Of a stretch of DNA of 64,000 nt, positions 54,675 to 64,000 are shown piece by piece. Position 1 is the stretch's first letter. Each line of letters starts with the position of its first letter. This DNA comes from Macrocystis pyrifera. Its lineage: Eukaryota; Sar; Phaeophyceae; Laminariales; Laminariaceae. The DNA is taken from the NCBI GenBank assembly GCA_031763025.1, contig JASSKH010000026.1, positions 8,482,408-8,546,407 of the forward strand, read 5' to 3'. The position numbers and the translations under genes are program-made. The notes under the pieces are model-generated. The model saw only the letters and a list, made by a program, of their open reading frames with translations. It was not told the origin of the DNA and searched no databases.

Positions 54675-55363
54675 GGAAATTCTATCGCCGAGCGTGGTTT
54701 TGGCACCATTATTGGTATTACTCGCTGCCTACTTCTTGGAGCTCTTCACCTTCGTGAGAAACTGTGGGCAGAAGCCATCAAAGCTGCGGTGTACACCAGG
54801 GATCGCACGCCGACGGATGACCTGGAAGGCAAGGCTCCTCTCGAGGTATGGGAAAGTAAACCACTCCGCAATATGAAGCACTTGCACGAGTGGGGGTCAC
54901 TGGGATTTAAAGCACGTAGAGATGCGTCACAGAAACGGAAAATTGACCCCGCGAGCTAAGAAAATGCACTTGGTAGGCTATAACACCAAGCACATGACGT
55001 ACAAGCTTTGATCCAGAACGGCCGCACGAAATAACCAACTCAGGGGAGGTATCGTTTCGCGAGAAAAGCGCCCGTGACGTGGGTCGCCCAAAGGCAGGGG
55101 GTATGATCCGTTTCCCGATCCGAGCATGGTATTTGTGCCAGGGATCGAGACTGATATTGAAGCAAACGAAATCCAACGACAAGAATCTGCCGAGAAGCCA
55201 ATTGCGTCACCGGAACAACATACTATTCTGCGCAAAAGCAACAGGCAGCAAGGTATATCACCGGACAGTGCTTCGGCGCAGCAATGGTCTCTCATTACTA
55301 ACGTAGACGAGATAGCGCATGCGTCGTACGAGCAAGCCGAATATGCGCTAACTACAGGCGAAT
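54675..55363 (+). pseudogene. Copia integrase C-terminus, frameshifted
   Basis: In frame with the preceding part, NSIAERGFGTIIGI, EKLWAEAIKAAVYTRDRTP and PLEVWESKPLRNMKHLHEWG carry the catalytic Glu and the end of the core. At about 54907 the coding signal moves to another frame (RHRNGKLTPRAKKMHLVGYN), and again near 55015 (EVSFREKSARDVG). Confidence 0.7.
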
Positions 55364-55735
55364 ATGTTGGAAGCATTTGGAGCTGGCAAGCTCGGCTATA
55401 TCGGATGTATGCCACCTAACCCGCGAAACTACGACGATGCGGTGAGCGGGGTTGATGCCGTAGGCTGGCGTGCAAGCATGGCAGAGGAACATACCTCCCT
55501 AATCGAACATGATGTATTCGAATGGGCAGACCCACCCCAAGACATTCAAGCGATCCCGTCAACGTTTTTGTACTGGTGGAAGTACAACCAGGACGGAATG
55601 CCTTGTCGACAGAAGTCGAAAGTGGTGGTGCAAAGTTTCCACGAGACTGACACTGGGGCTGACAAGGCAGCACCAGTAGCATCTCAGGAGTCAGTCCGTC
55701 TCCTGATAGCTAACGCAGCCAAAAAAAGGTATTAG
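55364..55735 (+). pseudogene. Copia RT N-terminal part
   Basis: Contains GWRASMAEEHTSLIEHDVFEW (the usual start of copia RT) and a Lys-rich palm region, ending at a TAG after NAAKKRY (55733-55735). A one- or two-base change here moves the frame to the following part (LEQVDIKTAFLQA, from about 55742). Confidence 0.75.
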
Positions 55736-56819
55736 TCTTGAGCAAGTCGACATTAAGACTGCATTCTTACAGGCCAGGATGGAGCGTGATGATCCGGACG
55801 TGTGCGTCATTCCTCCCAAAGGATTTGAATGCCAAGAGAAACAAGAGAGCCAAGTATGGCGACTGAAGGCATGGTTGTATGGCTTACGTCTTTCCCCCCG
55901 TGGTTGGTGGGGCACGATGCACACGTACTCTTGCTGGATATTGGTTTTACCCCCAGCACCGCTGATCCATGTGTCTACAACCCTGGACTCCGTAGCAGTT
56001 TTGCTCCTTCTCTATGTTGACGACATTTTGCTCTCCGGATCAGATGACGAGCAAATCTTACAAGTTATCGAGGAACTCAAGGGTAGGTTAGAGACGATGG
56101 ACCTGGGGGACGCAAAGTTCCTTCTAGGTATGGGAATACACCGAAACGTGCACGCAGGAACCATTTTTTTATCGCAGGGAACGTACGCTAGGACGATTTT
56201 GCAAACGTACGGGATGGCTGACGCACACCTGACGAAAACGCCTGCTGAAGCGGGGCCCGTGCAGATTGGCGAGGAAGAAGTTTCATCAACAGAGAACACC
56301 ACGTTATTCAGGTCTGCTACGGGATCTCTTCTTTATCTTAGCAGGTGCACAAGGCCGGACCTTGCTCATGCAGTTATGGTGCTAACGCGCAGTATGTCTA
56401 AACCAGGTCCAAGGGCGATGACTAAAATGAAGAAGGTTTTGGGGCACCTGAAAGGCACGACTTCGATTGGAGTAATTTACAACGAAGACGCAGAAAATGG
56501 AGGCGAACTTACTGCGTACGTTGACGCAGACTATGCTGGTGACATGGATAAGGGGTATTTTACGACAGGAGTCGTTTTGTACTTGGCAGGAGCGCCAGTA
56601 GACTGGAAGTCGGTGAAGCAAACGGTTGTGGCTGTGTCTACTCTGGAATCAGAGTATGTGGCGTTGTCGAAAGTGTGTCTGATGATACTTCACCTTAGGC
56701 ACTTATTGAAAACGATAAGTAGTGAGCAAAGCGAGGCGATCGTGGTTTTCAAGGACAACTTGGGTGCTATAGCCACCAGTCGAAGCAACAAGATTACACC
56801 TCGAACGAAGCACATATAA
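55736..56819 (+). pseudogene. Copia RT catalytic part and RNase H
   Basis: VDIKTAFLQ (first catalytic Asp), LKAWLYGLRLSPRGWW, LLYVDDILLSGSDDE (the YVDD pair intact), MDLGDAKFLLGMGI, then RNase H with GSLLYLSRCTRPDLAHAV, AYVDADYAGDMD and STLESEYVALSK. It ends with KTKHI-type TPRTKHI and a TAA (56817-56819); beyond it the usual DIKYH and ADILTKNLGALKF motifs survive in other frames to about 56970. This is the best-preserved part of the element. Confidence 0.85.
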
Positions 56820-57194
56820 GTAAATTTCACCATGTTATGTTAGGTCCCTAGTCGCGGACAACGTACTAGATGCCAAGCACATTGAGACAGGCTTCAAAAG
56901 GCCGACATTCTCACGAAGAACTTGGGCGCGCTAAAGTTCATTTCAAACCGCATCATGCTATTCGGTGAATGAACCCCCCCCCTTTTCAAAATCAGGCATC
57001 ACGCCTAAAGGGTTTAATGTAACACAAAGAAGGTTAGTGGGGGTTTACACTGCTGTCATGCCATGCAGTAGTTGTTGATGGTATTTATTTTGTGTTTTGA
57101 AGATCGAAAGGGCAGTCCTACTGTACTCATTGTGGAGAATTGGATTACGTGAATACGAACTGGTACGAGGTATGAAGTAGTTCTTGAGAAGACA
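56820..57194 (+). other. Copia 3' untranslated region with RNase H remnants
   Basis: Up to 56970 the remaining RNase H C-terminus is readable in shifted frames. The rest is non-coding and ends directly before the 3' LTR. The polypurine tract is poor (TTGAGAAGACA). Confidence 0.5.
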
Positions 57195-57432
57195 TGTCAG
57201 GATATTTGTAGTACAAGAACGACTCAATAAGATATTGGGTTTTGTACTGTATCGTATGGTGGTTTGCTTGGATATGAAACCGTCTATACAGGCAGCTTCG
57301 ACGCGCCTGTGCTGTGAGAAAATAATTCACTCTGTTTTTACTCTACCCGAACCTCTGCCCAGCGCTAGCTACTGCATGCTCTTCTGCAGCAGCGCCGTCA
57401 CTGCTGCATGCTCTACTGCTGTGGAATCGACA
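57195..57432 (+). repeat. 3' LTR of the plus-strand copia
   Basis: 238 bp, TGTCAGGATATTTGTAG ... GTGGAATCGACA, followed by the CAATG target copy. It differs from the 5' LTR by many substitutions. Confidence 0.9.
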
Positions 57433-57437
57433 CAATG

Positions 57438-58640
57438 CTCTATAAAAATACACCAAGTAGAAAAAACAGAAGACAGCCGTACGTCTTTCTCGGAAAAATA
57501 CGGGGGACCAGGAACTAACCAACCGAAAAACGTGCCAACGTTTACATATTTGGACCCGTGAGCCTTCGTCGTTGACCCGTGAGATATGCCATGGGACCAG
57601 TTGACCCGACCCGCATGAAACCCGTGTCTCACGGGTCAATCGGAAGGTGGCGGGTCGGGTCGGCTCAGGTGAACAGGTTTTGAAATCTCGCTGGTCGGAT
57701 CGGGTCGGGTCGGGCCAGGAAATTTTCAAATCTCACTGGTCGGGTCAAGGCTCAACAGTTTTTTAAATCTCGCGGGTCGGGTCGGGTCGGGTAAGGTCAA
57801 TGTTATGATACTGCTTTGTATGAGGTTGAAAGCCCGGTAATTACCTGGGTTCAGGCACTGGGAACGTATTTGTAGTACTTGGAAGGCGTATCTTAGATGG
57901 GAAAACCAGGGTTTTTTCCAAAGACGCACGAGCTTGGTCTCAGTCTTCGCGTGCACGAAAGGAATAAAACTGCTCTTCTTCTATAGCTAAGCAAGCAACA
58001 CACGTGAGTACCAACGATTACCGACTTAAAAGGTAGACCTGTCCAGGGATACAAAGTGTCCCGCAACCTTGATCTTAACAAGTGGCGTCGAAATCGCCGT
58101 TCAGAGGTGTGGGAGTGGGTTTTGAGGAGCCGCATCTTCGACTCATGTTCTAGTTCGTGGAATCGGGGTTTCCATGATTTCCCATAATTCTGCATAATAT
58201 ACGGCTCATCAGAGTGGGCTAGTGTTATGATACTGCTTTGTATGAAGTCGAAAGTCCGGTAATTACCCGGATTCAGGCACTGGGAACGTATTTGCAGTAC
58301 ATGGAAGGCGTATCTCAGATGGGAAAACCAGAGGTTTTCCAGAGACGCACGAGCTTGGTCTCAGTCTCCGCGTGCACGAAAGGAATAAAACTGCTCTTCT
58401 TCTATAGCTAAGCAAGCAACACACGTGAGTACCAACGATTACCGACTTAAAATGCAGACCTGTTTAGGGATACAAAGTGTCCCGCAACCTTGATGTTAAC
58501 ATCAAGAAGCTTTCAAAACCTCGCCTCTGGTCGGATCAAGATAACACACCTCAATTTTTTCGCAGGTCGGGTCGGGTCAGCAGACCCGACCCGTGAGGTT
58601 TGACCTGACTCGCGAAAAGCCCTGTAATTTTTCAACGTTG
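57438..58640. repeat. GGGTC-rich array, copy IV, split by a TRIM
   Basis: The left part (57438-57800) is the inverted counterpart of 28620-28830 and ends in GGTCGGGTCGGGTC runs. The right part resumes at 58506 (CTTTCAAAACCTCGCC ... GGTCGGGTCGGGTCAG) and ends near 58625. The TRIM lies between. The right end (GACCTGACTCGCGAAAAGCC) resembles the start of copy I (CTTCGCGGGTCAGGTC), suggesting a common terminus. Confidence 0.7.
57801..58501 (+). mobile_element. TRIM (miniature LTR retrotransposon, 701 bp)
   Basis: Two direct LTRs of 280 and 279 bp (57801-58080, 58223-58501) start TGTTATGATACTGC and end TTAACA. They enclose only 142 bp. The interior begins AGTGGCGTCG (primer-binding-site-like) and ends AGAGTGGGCTAG (polypurine-like). 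Flanking duplication TCAA (57797-57800, 58502-58505). There is no coding capacity: a textbook TRIM that needs an autonomous partner. Confidence 0.92.
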
Positions 58641-58889
58641 ATCCTCCCGAGAGGGTGTACCCATGCACCCATACATGTCATGCATGACCGTAGTCGTGGG
58701 GGATGGGGGGTACCTGACACCGTCCCCTCCCCCACGCCATACTAACTCCTATATAAACCGCCGGACCATACTATTTCCTATACCAAACACACTAACTACC
58801 ATAATTTGTATATAAACGGAGGCGCCAAACTAATCCCTAAATATACCGCTGCATTTTCACTAATTCTTATACAAAACAAGACACCATGT
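58641..58889. other. Short non-coding stretch with CTATATAAAC-like repeats
   Basis: Three or four degenerate units around AACTCCTATATAAAC recur between 58740 and 58880. No gene. Confidence 0.4.
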
Positions 58890-59003
58890 GTTCGTTTATA
58901 AACGATAAACCACTGAGCTACTCAGTCAGCGCTGACTGAGTAGCTCAGTGGTTTATCCTTTATAAACGAACGAAAGAAGTCCGGGGTTCGGGTCCCGCCA
59001 GAC
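58890..59003 (+). repeat. 82-bp palindrome joined to tRNA-like boxes
   Basis: 58890-58971 is an almost perfect palindrome (one mismatch pair) centred at 58930/58931. The right half begins GCTGACTGAGTAGCTCAGTGG (A box) and is followed by GGGGTTCGGGTCCCGCC (58984-59000), a B box in a self-pairing arm. This resembles a SINE or tRNA gene whose 5' part was copied back on itself. The sequence between the boxes does not form an anticodon arm, so it is not a working tRNA. Confidence 0.7.
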
Positions 59004-59149
59004 GTCGTATTTCCGCTTTTTCTGCCGTGGGTAGAAAAAGGGAAATCAAGTGGAGTGAACCACTTTGTTAAAAGAACGCACGACTAGGGAGGGGGACAAT
59101 AGGAAGGAAAAACCAGGCGCTGATTAGGGGCTTGATCAACCCCGGAAGA

Positions 59150-59556
59150 CTCTACATGTCTCATCCGATCCTGCGATCACGATGTCATCTACATGAACGG
59201 CCATGATCAGTTCTACCTTGCCGTCCACAACCATGCGAAACACACACGGGTCAGACCTACACTGCGCCATTCCGTACTCTACCACGGTCTCTGCCAATAA
59301 TCCGACCCACTGCCGTCCGCTCTGCTTTAGACCATACAGTGATATGTTTAGGCGGACGATCTTTCCTGACATGTCACCACACCCACCGCGCAGTTTCATG
59401 TATATCTCGGCGTCGAGTTTCGCGCGAACAAAAGCTTGTGCGACGTCTAGATGAAAAATCTTTAAACCATGTTCATTTGCAACAGCCGCCAGAATTTTAA
59501 CTGACGCTGACGAGGGAGTCGGTGCAAACGTTTGAAAATAATCTACATCCCGCACT
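59150..59556 (-). pseudogene. Inverted copy of a copia RT segment
   Basis: Reading minus, DVDYFQTFAPTPSSA, KIFHLDVAQAFVRAKL, SLYGLKQSGRQW and MAVHVDDIVIAGSDETC. The same segment occurs on the plus strand at 61074-61480 with only a few differences. The minus-strand frame runs 193 codons (59717-59136), but only this part is RT. The HVDD catalytic pair is intact here. Confidence 0.85.
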
Positions 59557-60888
59557 GTGCTAATAACGCGCAATGTCACCTGGCAACGCGTGTCGCCTGC
59601 ACCACCTGTACCTGCCCAGGCGAATGACTCCCTGTCTACGGAAAAGGGGGGGTCAGAGGCAGACGACGTGAGCACGTCGGATCGAGGTGGTGGGGGGGTG
59701 GAGGATGAGCTGGACAACGGTCTGGCTCACTTGAACGACCTCGACGTGACGTGGGGTTTTGACCTGGACGCGTTTATGCAGGAGCGCGCACAGCAGGCAC
59801 CTGCCGCCGGCGAGGCCGGCGGCGAAACACCCGAGACGATGGGTTCGTCTCAAGGGGGCGCCGTGGACGCCTCCTCGGTCCCGATAGGGAGGGCCGAAAC
59901 ACCCGAGACGATGGGTTCGTCTCAAGGGGGCGCCGTGGACGCCTCCTCGCTTCCGGCACGTGGGGTTTTGACCTGGACGCGTTTATGCAGGAGCGCGCAC
60001 AGCAGGCACCTGCCGCCGGCGAGGCCGCCGGCGAAACACCCGAGACGATGCGTTCGTCTAAAGGGGGCGCCGTAGACGCCTCCTCGGTCCCGGCAGGGAG
60101 GGCCGAAACACCCCGAGACGATGGGTTCGTCTCAAGGGGGCGCCGTGGACGCCTCCTCGGTCCCGGCAGGGAGGGCCGAAACACCCGAGACGATGGGTTC
60201 GTCTCAAGGGGGCGCCGTGGACGCCTCCTCGGTCCCGGCAGGGAGGGCCGAAACACCCGAGACGATGGGTTCGTCTCAAGGGGGCGCCGTGGACGCCTCC
60301 TCGGTCCCGGCAAGGAGGGCCGAAACACCCGAGACGATGGATTCGTCTCAAGGTGGCGCCGTGGACGCCTCCTCGGTCCCGGCAGGGAGGGCCGAAACAC
60401 CCGAGACGATGGGTTCGTCTCAAGGGGGCGCCGTGGACGCCTCCTCGGTCCCAACAGGGAGGGCCGGAAACGACCCGGGTGCAGCATCAGCCTCCGACAC
60501 CGTCCAAGGGAATGGTGAGGATCCCCCCGCGGTCCTGTCGGGGAGGACCGCACACGAGCTCAGCAGCTGGGGCCGGCTCCCCCCGACAGTACGGGGCCGG
60601 ACCCGGGGTCAAAGCCAACGCCTGGAGGGTGAACCTGCTGTGCACCAGGTAAGGATGGATGAAAAGACCGCAGACGCGCTGCTTGCGGCAGCGTACGAGT
60701 CGTGGACGAAGCCTGGGAGTATGCTGGATCGTACGCCCTGGACGACGGAGGACGCAGTGGCTTTGATGGCCGGAAGACCTGCTGTGGAGAACAAAGGGGA
60801 GTTGAGCGTGTGCATGCCGAGTGGTTTCCCGGAAGACGTAGAACCGCCCCCACAGTCCGTAGCAGATGTAGAGCGTTCTCAATACTAA
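59557..60888 (+). pseudogene. Copia Pol spacer between integrase and RT, with 24-residue repeats
   Basis: ITRNVTWQRVSPAPP is the typical end of copia integrase. It is followed by an acidic spacer (EDELDNGLAHLNDLD) and the repeat PETMGSSQGGAVDASSVP, eight times. After the array come DPPAVLSGRTAHELSS and a region rich in charged residues, ending at a TAA (60886-60888) just before the RT start (AAWHEAMKMEL). An extra C near 60111 shifts the frame inside the array. Confidence 0.65.
59824..60470. repeat. 72-bp coding minisatellite, eight units
   Basis: Unit starts (GAAACACCCGAGACG) at 59824, 59896, 60032, 60105, 60178, 60250, 60322 and 60394. The unit is 24 codons. Between units two and three a stretch of the upstream spacer (GTTTTGACCTGGACGCG) is also duplicated. 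Most units differ by only a few bases, so the expansion is recent. Confidence 0.9.
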
Positions 60889-62360
60889 GCGGCGTGGCAC
60901 GAGGCCATGAAAATGGAGTTGGACGGGCACGAAACGACCGGTACGTACGAAGCCGCGACACCGCCAGAAGGGCGGAAACCTGTAGGTGCGAAGTGGGTGT
61001 TTACCTACAAGACGGATAAGGATGGCTTGATAGTAAAGACAAAGGCCAGACTTGGGGCTAAGGGTTTTAGCCAGGTGCAGGATGTAGATTATTTTCAAAC
61101 GTTTGCACCGACTCCCTCGTCAGCGTCAGTTAAAATTCTGGCGGCTGTTGCAAATGAACATGGTTTAAAGATTTTTCATCTAGACGTCGCACAAGCTTTT
61201 GTTCGCGCGAAACTCGACGCCGAGATATACATGAAACTGCCCGGTGGGTGTGGTGACATGTCAGGAAAGATCGTCCGCCTAAACAGATCACTGTATGGTC
61301 TAAAGCAGAGCGGACGGCAGTGGGCCGGATTATTGGTAGAGACCGTGGTAGAGTACGGAATGGAGCAGTGTAGGTCTGACCCGTGTGTGTTTCGCATGGT
61401 TGTGGACGGCAAGGTAGAACTGATCATGGCCGTTCATGTAGATGACATCGTGATCGCAGGATCGGATGAGACATGTAGAGATTTCCATGCCGCGCTAGCT
61501 ATGAAATTTCCCACGAATAACCTTGGCGAACTGACTTGGTACACTGGACATTGGAGATTACGCAGAAGGCGTTCATGGAGAGCATGCTGAATCGTTTTGG
61601 TGTTAACTCATCCTCTGATATCCCCGCTACCCCCGGTGTGGAACTAGGTCCAAGAGAGGAGGGCGAACTTGGAGGAGACTGGCCGTACAGGGAGGCTGTG
61701 GGCAGCTTGATGTGGCTGTCGACCATGACGAGGCCGGACATCTCGAACGCTGGGCGTGCTGTGGCGCGCCACTCCCACAACTCAACGGAGAGGCACTGGA
61801 AGGCAGTTTTGAAGATTATGGCTTACCTCCACGGGACCAGGTTTAGGGGATTGACTTTTGTACGGGGCTCGGGTTTGGATTTGACTGCGTATAGTGATGT
61901 TGATTATGCGGATAAGTCGAACGATAGGCGCTCGGTATCGGGGACGGTAATTACCCTAGGGGGTGCGGCCGTCAGTTGGGCAAGTAGTACGCAGAGGTGT
62001 GTTACGTTGTCGACAGCAGAAGCAGAGTATGTCGCCCTGGGTGAAGGGGTGAAGGAAGCTTTGTTTACGGGCGCGGTGTTGTCGTTTATCTGTCCAGAGC
62101 TAAGCGGATCATGTGTCCGGGTTTTCGAGGATAACCAGGGGGCCATAGCGTTGGCTGAAAACCCTCTTAGTTCTGCTCGGAGCAAGCATATCGACGTGCG
62201 TTTTCATTTTGTCAGAGAGCTACTTCGTGCTAAGAAGATCGACATTCAGTTCGTAGCTTCGGATGAGCAGCACGCGGATATTTTGACGAAATCCCTTGCT
62301 GCGACCCCTTTTAAGTCTCATCGTAGGTTCTTGTTGAATCTGCCTTTGGAGGGTGAGTGA
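60889..62360 (+). pseudogene. Copia RT and RNase H with a small deletion
   Basis: AAWHEAMKMELDGHETTGT begins RT; AKWVFTYKTDKDG, HLDVAQAFVRAKL, SLYGLKQSGRQW and AVHVDDIVIAGS follow. After LGELTWYTG (about 61550) a few residues are lost and the frame shifts to TLEITQKAFMESMLNRFG. RNase H is complete: SDVDYADKSNDRRSVSGTV, TLSTAEAEYVALGEG, FEDNQGAIALAENP, RSKHIDVRFHFVRE, HADILTKSL, ending at TGA 62358-62360. The first 1 kb of pol (integrase core and before) is absent upstream. Confidence 0.85.
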
Positions 62361-62962
62361 GGGGTATGAGCATTATTCGATGAGTACCATGTTTGAGTGA
62401 TGCGAGGAATAATTTGTCAGGTCGCCAACCCTGCGCTACTTTGAGGGCATGGGGGAGTAGGGCACCGCTTGGCATTTTATTTTCTGGCCATGGTCATCGT
62501 TAGGAATGCGGCCGTTGTTTCAATTGCAATGGTTTGGAGCATATGTGTTATACAGGGGGTTTTGACCCGGTGGCCGGGTTTCCTCCTGCGGGACTGTCGG
62601 TGGCTGTTCTTAGGTCCTAGCAAGTCTTGAATGTCTTTTCGGTCTCGTCACTGCTGTGAAGAGCCAGGGAGGGTGTTCGTTTGGATCGTTCCAGCAGCGA
62701 CGGTTGCAAGTTGTAGAGGGTTGCGTATATCTTCGCAGGCGTTATTATGAATTATGCCGTGTGTTCACGAGGAGAGTTTGAGAACTCCGTTCTCTGCTCC
62801 GAGCTACGAGCTAGGCTCCGCTCTCTCTCCCCTCATCTGTCCTCTAATACAACGACTATAAAGCAACTCATCAGACCACGTGGTGGCCAGGGCATCCAGG
62901 CTTGGACTCTACGAACACACTAGTGTTCTTGAACGTTTGAGGTCTGGTACCAGAAGCCAACG
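62361..62962 (+). repeat. Probable copia LTR between pol and a following gag
   Basis: This 600-bp stretch starts with a purine-rich GAGGGTGAGTGAGGGG and ends just before the ATG of a copia Gag on the same strand. It contains a CTATAAAGCAA box (62858-62868). Pol-LTR-gag in one orientation is expected for tandem copies sharing one LTR. I cannot fix exact LTR ends without a second copy. Confidence 0.45.
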
Positions 62963-64000
62963 ATGCCCTCGAAGGGATCGGCTCAAGAAGAGCGCGACTC
63001 TCCAATTGACGTTGAAACGCTGCGACGCGAGATCAAGCTGGCGATAGAGAAAAGAGAGGCGTCGATGCTGAACGCCATGAGGGAAATGATGACCGAGTTC
63101 ATGAGGAACAACGGTCGATCGGAGCCAGGCAGCGCTGAAGGCAGCGTTGCTGTAGGTGAAAGTCCAGCAGAGGTAGGAACCACTGCTGTAGGGGAAAGCC
63201 CAAGAGGGGCAGTACCCACTGCTGAAGTACGAGAGACTACTGCTGCTGTTGAAGCAGGCATTGGTCGATCGGAGTCCGGCAGCGCTGAGGGTAGCGCTGC
63301 TGTAGGGGAGAGCCCATAAGGGGCAGTACCCACTGCTGTAAGAGAGAGAGATTGCAGCAGAACAAGAGACAGATTTGCGTGAGGGCGCCTCGCCAGATTT
63401 GGGAGCAACTGGACGCGGAGGAACTGCGTTGCCTGTCGAGGTTGGCCCACCGAGGGGTGAGCCAGACCAGCACGGGAGGACAGGAGGATGGGGTGCATAC
63501 CCCGGCGGTGAGTTGGGTGGTGGATTTGATCTGCCTCTATCGCATCATTTGGCCTTCAAACACACTCCTGTGCCATCGTTTAGTGGGCTAAAATCTGAGT
63601 TCAACCCCTGGACAAGAGACGCTCGGTATTACGCCAAAGGAGTTGGTTTCTTGTCTGCTTTCGTGTCGGATCCACCACAGTACATTCCCGTAGGGGAATT
63701 AGACACCGAAAACTCGATGCTTGTCGCTAGGGGGTTTAGCCGCGAAAGTGTGCACAGGCATACACTGGCATGGAATTTCCTGTCGACGGCCCTCAAGAGC
63801 AAGAGCGATAAGAGCATTTTGCACCGGTGTACCTCGCCGAGGCAAGCGTGGGACGCTCTCCTTGCGTATCGATGCAGTCGATGCAACGGGCTGGGGCACG
63901 CTGCTGATGTCTGCCCCTCATCGAAAGAAGAAGCTGTCATGGCGGTGACGAGTAAGGATGGGGCAAGGGACGACGACCCGGAAAAAGGTACGGTCCAGGC
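62963..64000 (+). pseudogene. Copia Gag, broken and cut by the window end
   Basis: The ATG at 62963 starts a frame with a coiled-coil-like REIKLAIEKREASMLNAM and two copies of a GRSEPGSAEG-type block, ending at a TAA (63317-63319) where the first copy has AGA. From about 63339 another frame runs open to the window end: SFSGLKSEFNPWTRDARY, NFLSTALKSKSDKS and a zinc knuckle CSRCNGLGHAADVC. The switch coincides with a GAGAGAGAG tract. The Gag mid-part before the knuckle seems shortened. Confidence 0.75.

Larger units (their letters stand above)
52205..57432 (+). mobile_element. Complete but inactivated Ty1/copia element
   Basis: LTRs 52205-52443 (239 bp) and 57195-57432 (238 bp) begin TGTCAG and end ATCGACA, and are flanked by a perfect 5-bp duplication CAATG (52200-52204 and 57433-57437). 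The interior carries Gag, protease, integrase, RT and RNase H in copia order. The LTRs have diverged noticeably (many substitutions), so this is an old insertion, and pol has stops and frameshifts. Confidence 0.93.

Overview
This window is eukaryotic nuclear DNA dominated by transposable elements. Evidence: long terminal repeat (LTR) retrotransposons of both the Ty3/gypsy and Ty1/copia types, a TIR miniature element, a SINE-like element with Pol III boxes, GT-AG introns (for example a phase-consistent 118-bp intron at 10621-10738), TTAGGG-type interstitial telomere repeats, and long homopolymer tracts. The gypsy polyprotein looks like the chromodomain elements of stramenopiles (oomycetes and brown algae), so a stramenopile alga is my best guess. 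That is an inference from memory of the families, with no search behind it.

Layout. 0-5.3 kb: non-coding, with small repeats and a telomere-like block. 5.3-12 kb, minus strand: the most host-gene-like part, with a 370-codon frame carrying a probable organelle-targeting N-terminus, a RING-H2-like fragment, and an unrecognised multi-exon gene whose exon is split in frame by a 722-bp Harbinger-type MITE. 13.9-24.8 kb: two head-to-tail copies of a 2-3 kb unit; the second copy holds a SINE-like element and a young gypsy chromovirus (18208-23503; LTRs differ at one site). 24.8-35 kb: tandem repeats, a decayed spliced gene, a copia/TRIM-type LTR, GGGTC-rich arrays, tRNA-like relics, a 622-bp foldback and minisatellites. 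35.3-44.2 kb: a decayed minus-strand gypsy, cut exactly at its YLDD reverse-transcriptase codons by a second, internally deleted gypsy element (39080-44107; 4-bp target duplication). 44.4-48.5 kb: decayed minus-strand copia. 52.2-57.4 kb: complete but inactivated plus-strand copia with a perfect 5-bp target duplication. 57.8-58.5 kb: a TRIM inside a GGGTC array. 59-64 kb: a rearranged copia with an inverted RT duplication and a 72-bp coding minisatellite, followed by the gag of a further copy running off the window end.

How the parts relate. Almost every coding stretch belongs to a retroelement, and nearly all are broken by stops, frameshifts or deletions. The young gypsy has near-identical LTRs but lacks the integrase C-terminal part, so it was probably moved in trans. 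The nested gypsy keeps only the 3' end of pol. Its relative, and the element it sits in, encode an unusual C-terminus: a chromodomain followed by a Tudor/Agenet-like module. I regard this as the most interesting candidate novelty here. I see no rRNA gene, no convincing functional tRNA gene and no CRISPR array.
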